24,832 bases of DNA. It comes from NIOZ-UU13 sp964444135 (GTDB taxonomy: Bacteria; Planctomycetota; Phycisphaerae; Sedimentisphaerales; Anaerobacaceae). Location of the stretch: the NCBI GenBank assembly GCA_964444135.1, contig CAYUFX010000072.1:1-24832 (forward strand), in the 5' to 3' direction. Below, one piece after another: positions 22,061 through 24,832 of this stretch (its first letter is position 1; each line of letters begins with the position of its first letter). The notes under the pieces are model-generated. The model saw nothing but the letters and a program-made list of their open reading frames with translations. It was not told the origin of the DNA and did no database searches. Position numbers and translations under genes: made by a program.

Positions 22061-22369
22061 ATGATACAGTGCAAAGATTGCGAGTTTTGTGAGATGGGTC
22101 CAGGTGACAAAAGGACCTTCAAATGCGACCCGTTTACTAATATCAAAGAGCCGGAATGCATAGCTAAATGGCAGCTTATCCGCCTGGATATGCTCTTGGC
22201 CAGCTATCAGGGAATGCTCAAGTGGTACGGGAAAATGGCACCTCTGCAGGACAAAATCATCCAATTTATGCAGCGTGAAATCAATGAGCTTGACGAAGCT
22301 GACGGTTGGAAAACCGATGATGACGATGATGAGCAGGAGGAGGAAGAAGAGGACATTTTACCTGGTTAA
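22061..22369 (+). CDS. Small Cys-rich protein with acidic tail
   Basis: 102 residues. The N-terminus has Cys4, Cys7 and Cys10 ('CKDCEFCEMGPGDKRTFKC'), Cys22 and Cys33 ('EPECIAKW'), a spacing that could bind zinc. The middle is helical ('LIRLDMLLASYQGMLKWY', 'APLQDKIIQFMQREINELDEADGW'), and the last ~18 residues are almost all Asp/Glu. There is no signal peptide, so it is probably cytoplasmic. The frame is open for 13 codons before the ATG (reading 'EAGFFGEPNWDAN') back to a TGA, and these look coding-like, so the true N-terminus is uncertain. I recognise no named family. It lies 181 bases before the second sigma operon on the same strand and may be independent. Confidence 0.65.
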   Translation: MIQCKDCEFCEMGPGDKRTFKCDPFTNIKEPECIAKWQLIRLDMLLASYQGMLKWYGKMAPLQDKIIQFMQREINELDEADGWKTDDDDDEQEEEEEDILPG

Positions 22370-22550
22370 AAGCCAGAGGCCTTATGCGTTTGTCCGGTTA
22401 TCAACGGTGCCAATGCGTTGTTTTCTTCTTCAAAATGGATTAGACGACACCATATAGGACCACCAAATTTTATCCGGACGTTGATTTTTGTGGATTTATG
22501 CAATAAATCGTCTCCCCAAGCCGTCTTTATTTACGTAAAAACGCTTAAAT

Positions 22551-23084
22551 ATGACAAAAAGCGATGACTTAGCCCAGATAATAATCGGCTGCAATAACAG
22601 GGATTCCAAGTGTTTTTCGCAGATAGTCGATATGTATGCAAGCCGATGTTACGGTTATTTTTACCGTTTGACGGGTAATAACGACGTTAGTGATGAGTTG
22701 TTAAGCGAGCTATTTGTCAAGTTAGTGGAGAAAATTGCTTCTTACAAGGGCGGCTCCTTTGATGCCTGGCTGTTCAAAATAGCGTCGAATATTTTTCACG
22801 ATTATTTAAGGAGCAAACAGCGACGGAAAAAATTACTCGATGTTCAAAAAGAACAAATTGAATCACAGATAACTGAGCCAAAACTATCAGACAACGAGCA
22901 AATTGATAAGTTGCAAATACAGCTCGCAAGGCTGGACGCGGATACGAGAGAATTGATAATGCTGCGTTTTTATTCACAATTGAGCTTTAAGGAAATAGCC
23001 CTGATGCGGTCTGAGCCGATAGGAACAACGTTGGCAAAGCTGCATCGGGGGTTAAAGAAAATGAGGGAGTTAATGGAGGGATAA
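22551..23084 (+). CDS. ECF RNA polymerase sigma factor, second operon
   Basis: 177 residues. Region 2 spans ~20-90: 'FSQIVDMYASRCYGYFYRLTG', 'VSDELLSELFVKLVEKI', 'FDAWLFKIASNIFHDYLR'. Region 4 spans ~120-175: 'LARLDADTRELIMLRFYSQLSFKEIALM', then 'EPIGTTLAKLHRGLKKMREL' as the recognition helix. No Shine-Dalgarno sequence precedes the ATG and I find no GGAAC-type promoter, unlike the first sigma operon. Four bases after the stop a membrane protein begins that should be its anti-sigma factor, followed by a secreted protein. It is clearly a different ECF subgroup from the 12184 protein: shorter, with a different linker and a diverged region 4. Confidence 0.88.
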   Translation: MTKSDDLAQIIIGCNNRDSKCFSQIVDMYASRCYGYFYRLTGNNDVSDELLSELFVKLVEKIASYKGGSFDAWLFKIASNIFHDYLRSKQRRKKLLDVQKEQIESQITEPKLSDNEQIDKLQIQLARLDADTRELIMLRFYSQLSFKEIALMRSEPIGTTLAKLHRGLKKMRELMEG

Positions 23085-23088
23085 TATT

Positions 23089-23613
23089 ATGGAACGTCGA
23101 AACGAGGAAAATTTGAAAGAGCTGTTTGAGAAATTCCTGGATGCAGAGCAGGCTGAAAGCTGCGTTGAGGATGTTCAAAAGGCCGAAGAAATCCTCCGTG
23201 AACATCCTGCGCCCGAGCCTGATGCTATGCTCATAGCCAATATAAAGGCTGAAATCGCCATGCGTCTGCCGGCAAAAAGAGCATATGTGTTTAAGCACAT
23301 AGCTTACAAGACCGCTTGTGCCGCAGCAGCAGTTATGTTCCTCACGGCGATGGGCCTGAATTTATTTCTAAAAGGTCCCCGCGAACCCAATGGTATGCAA
23401 CTTACCTCGATAATATCTACCGCAATTTGGGAGAGCGATGATATTGCCACCGACGACACGGACCTGGCGATTTTCACTACCGAAATTGAGCAAATTGAAG
23501 ACGAGCTGATGTCCCTGCAATCGGGAGAAGACGAGGGCAATGGCGACAGTACAATAACTGAATTAGAGATGGAGCTTATAGAAATTAATAATAGTGATTT
23601 CTGGAAGGAATAA
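23089..23613 (+). CDS. Membrane anti-sigma-like protein
   Basis: 174 residues, ATG four bases after the sigma stop, with GGAGG in the end of the sigma gene as ribosome-binding site. Residues 1-65 are acidic-helical and presumably cytoplasmic ('LKELFEKFLDAEQAESC', 'AEEILREHPAPEPD', 'LIANIKAEIAMRL'). One transmembrane helix lies at ~72-92 ('TACAAAAVMFLTAMGLNLFL'). The remaining ~80 residues are extracytoplasmic, very acidic and predicted helical ('EIEQIEDELMSLQSGEDEG', 'ITELEMELIEI'). No zinc anti-sigma motif is present. Position and topology make it the sigma antagonist; sequence similarity alone would not prove this. The acidic outer part could contact the next gene product, which is highly basic and secreted. 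Confidence 0.72.
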   Translation: MERRNEENLKELFEKFLDAEQAESCVEDVQKAEEILREHPAPEPDAMLIANIKAEIAMRLPAKRAYVFKHIAYKTACAAAAVMFLTAMGLNLFLKGPREPNGMQLTSIISTAIWESDDIATDDTDLAIFTTEIEQIEDELMSLQSGEDEGNGDSTITELEMELIEINNSDFWKE

Positions 23614-23616
23614 AAA

Positions 23617-24498
23617 ATGGACTTAACTCGCAGAATCATTTTAATGCTGGTAATTGCCGTAGTAACAGGAGTAACCGTCGCGCCGTGTTCCGCTCAGGGA
23701 GAAAAAAAGGATGAAAAAGACATCTGGACTGAGGATGAACAAATAGGACCGAGACCTGGAGCAAGACCGGGGCCGGGACCAGGGCCGGGACGGGGGCCAG
23801 GACGAGGACCGAGAAGGTTCGAACCGACCGAAGAGGAAATTGACCGTATTATGAAGGTCCTGAAAGAAACCAACCCGGAAATGGCAAAAGAATTGGCCCG
23901 GTTGCGAGAGAAAGACCCAAACCAGTTCAGCATCGAGCTTAGAAGGCACGGCCGTGAGGAGTTCGGCAAGATAATCAGGGAACGGATAGACCAGTGGAGG
24001 GAGAGAAGACGAGCAGAATTTCTTGAATCGCTTGAAAAGTTTGACCCCAAGGAAGCCCGGGAGTTGGCTAAATTAAAAGACACAAACCCAGACCTTTATG
24101 CAGAGAAATACGAGCTCGCCTTGAAAAAATATGGACGAATTATTGAAGAGGGAAGGAGGAACCCTGAATTAGTTGAGGTCCTTATAGAAGATTTGAAACT
24201 GAAAAAAAGACGAGATGAGCTGGTCAAAAATATCAAGGCTGCACAGGGTGAGAGAGAAAAGAAAAAATTAATCGCTGAACTGGAAGAGGTGGTTGCCGGC
24301 AGGTTTGACCTGATTGTCAGGAGAAAGCAAATAGCATACGAACGACTCCTTAGGTGGCTTGATGAATTACAAAAACGGCTCAGAGAAAGCAGATCTGAGA
24401 TTTCAAGGTGGAGGGATGATAAATTCAAGAATGAAAACGTAAAAAAGCGAACTCAGGATTTGATTGGAGAAACCTCAACAGAATTTAGATGGGACTAA
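23617..24498 (+). CDS. Secreted Gly/Pro/Arg-linker coiled-coil protein of the sigma operon
   Basis: 293 residues, three bases after the anti-sigma stop codon; AAGGA precedes the ATG. Residues 1-27 are a signal peptide ('ILMLVIAVVTGVTVAPCSAQ'). Residues ~42-67 are a low-complexity 'GPRPGARPGPGPG' linker, and the rest is a charged helical protein. Two internal repeats are visible: 'NPEMAKELARLREKDPNQF...LRRHGREEFGKII' (~86-120) and 'DPKEARELAKLKDTNPDLY...LKKYGRIIE' (~142-177). A longer coiled coil follows (~190-270). It is probably periplasmic. Together with an ECF sigma and a one-pass antagonist it recalls CpxP/ZraP-like periplasmic sensors that load the antagonist, but no LTxxQ motif is seen, so this is inference by architecture only. 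Confidence 0.72.
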   Translation: MDLTRRIILMLVIAVVTGVTVAPCSAQGEKKDEKDIWTEDEQIGPRPGARPGPGPGPGRGPGRGPRRFEPTEEEIDRIMKVLKETNPEMAKELARLREKDPNQFSIELRRHGREEFGKIIRERIDQWRERRRAEFLESLEKFDPKEARELAKLKDTNPDLYAEKYELALKKYGRIIEEGRRNPELVEVLIEDLKLKKRRDELVKNIKAAQGEREKKKLIAELEEVVAGRFDLIVRRKQIAYERLLRWLDELQKRLRESRSEISRWRDDKFKNENVKKRTQDLIGETSTEFRWD

Positions 24499-24586
24499 GC
24501 GACACTGATTGACACAGCTCGACATACGAGAACTGGTTAGTGGTGAGTGCTTAAAGGGAGGGGGAGATACTCAATTCAATACCTGT

Positions 24587-24605
24587 CCCGATGGTTTTAA
24601 TCGGG
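24587..24605. terminator. Weak hairpin between the sigma operon and the GH43-like gene
   Basis: CCCGAT-GGTTTTA-ATCGGG (extendable to 7 bp with T24586/A24606), about 90 bases after the operon. No clean T-tract follows, though the downstream bases are T-rich. Confidence 0.4.
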
Positions 24606-24641
24606 ATTCGACATTCCTTGTTTTCTTAGGAGGACTTCGTT

Positions 24642-24832
24642 GTGAATAGAAATCTACTGATAGCAGCTATTCTGATAACCTGCATTTTCAACTCAATAGG
24701 CCTGGCTGAGGAAAAACAGGCGAGGGCCGGGGTGAGCTACTTGTTCTCTTACTTCAAAGACAACGGCCAGGACGGCCTGCACCTGGCATACAGTCACGAC
24801 GGCCTGAAGTGGACTGCCTTAAAAAACGACCG
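24642..24832 (+). CDS. Secreted GH43-like glycoside hydrolase, N-terminal part (runs off the window)
   Basis: Starts at a GTG (24642) with a strong AGGAGG 8 bases upstream, which decides the start. 63 complete codons are inside the window. Residues 1-22 are a signal peptide ('LLIAAILITCIFNSIGLAE'). The mature start 'AGVSYLFSYFKDNGQDGLHL' followed by 'AYSHDGLKWTALKND' matches the first blade of five-bladed beta-propeller enzymes of the GH43 type, which cleave arabinan or xylan side chains. The catalytic residues lie beyond the window, so activity cannot be judged. It lies 143 bases after the second sigma operon and may belong to a separate polysaccharide-use locus. Open at the 3' end because the window stops. 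Confidence 0.72.
   Translation, partial: MNRNLLIAAILITCIFNSIGLAEEKQARAGVSYLFSYFKDNGQDGLHLAYSHDGLKWTALKND

Overview
The window looks like a chromosomal segment from an uncultured member of the Planctomycetota, most likely a Phycisphaerae-type anaerobe. The grounds are family style, not a database match. They include a large secreted LamG protein with three 'YYWR[VI]DE' repeats and the C-terminal 'FDDIRLY' module, two ECF sigma/anti-sigma operons, a BlaI/BlaR1-type pair and an iron-sulfur activator of corrinoid proteins. Intergenic DNA is also full of short word repeats and hairpins of the kind common in such genomes. No tRNA, rRNA or CRISPR array was seen.

Layout. 1-959 is gene-free and packed with repeats and stem-loops. 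960-3152 holds two minus-strand genes, a predicted zinc metallopeptidase followed by a PD-(D/E)XK (HsdR N-terminus-like) nuclease. 3153-3764 is a second gene-free repeat and hairpin block that shares elements with the first, so the pair sits between matching repeat clusters. Next come an orphan GspF-like membrane protein (-), a small lipoprotein (+) and a RecB/Cas4-like nuclease-fold protein (-). 6686-9268 is a plus-strand housekeeping run: pgsA, ribBA and a lipoprotein gene overlapping ribBA by ATGA, whose signal peptide is written by low-complexity repeat DNA. 9642-11801 encodes the LamG protein.

12184-14054 is an ECF sigma factor with a near-perfect sigma-E-type promoter, its membrane anti-sigma partner (ATGA overlap) and the decayed C-terminal third of an isochorismatase-family gene. 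14154-19403 is the most unusual locus. A BlaI-family repressor, with its palindromic operator placed between the -35 and -10 boxes, precedes a 1577-residue protein. In that protein a BlaR1-type M56 membrane metalloprotease is fused, where BlaR1 carries its beta-lactam sensor, to two units each containing a subtilisin-like (S8) domain. The arrangement suggests a one-membrane-protein signalling switch: an event at the extracytoplasmic subtilase modules would be passed to the M56 protease, which would inactivate the repressor.

19653-21696 (-) is a two-gene operon: a RACo-type ASKHA/ferredoxin activator and a small membrane protein. 22061-22369 is a small Cys-rich acidic protein. 22551-24498 is a second ECF sigma/anti-sigma operon with a secreted Gly-Pro/coiled-coil protein as third gene. 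The window ends inside a secreted GH43-like protein gene starting at 24642.
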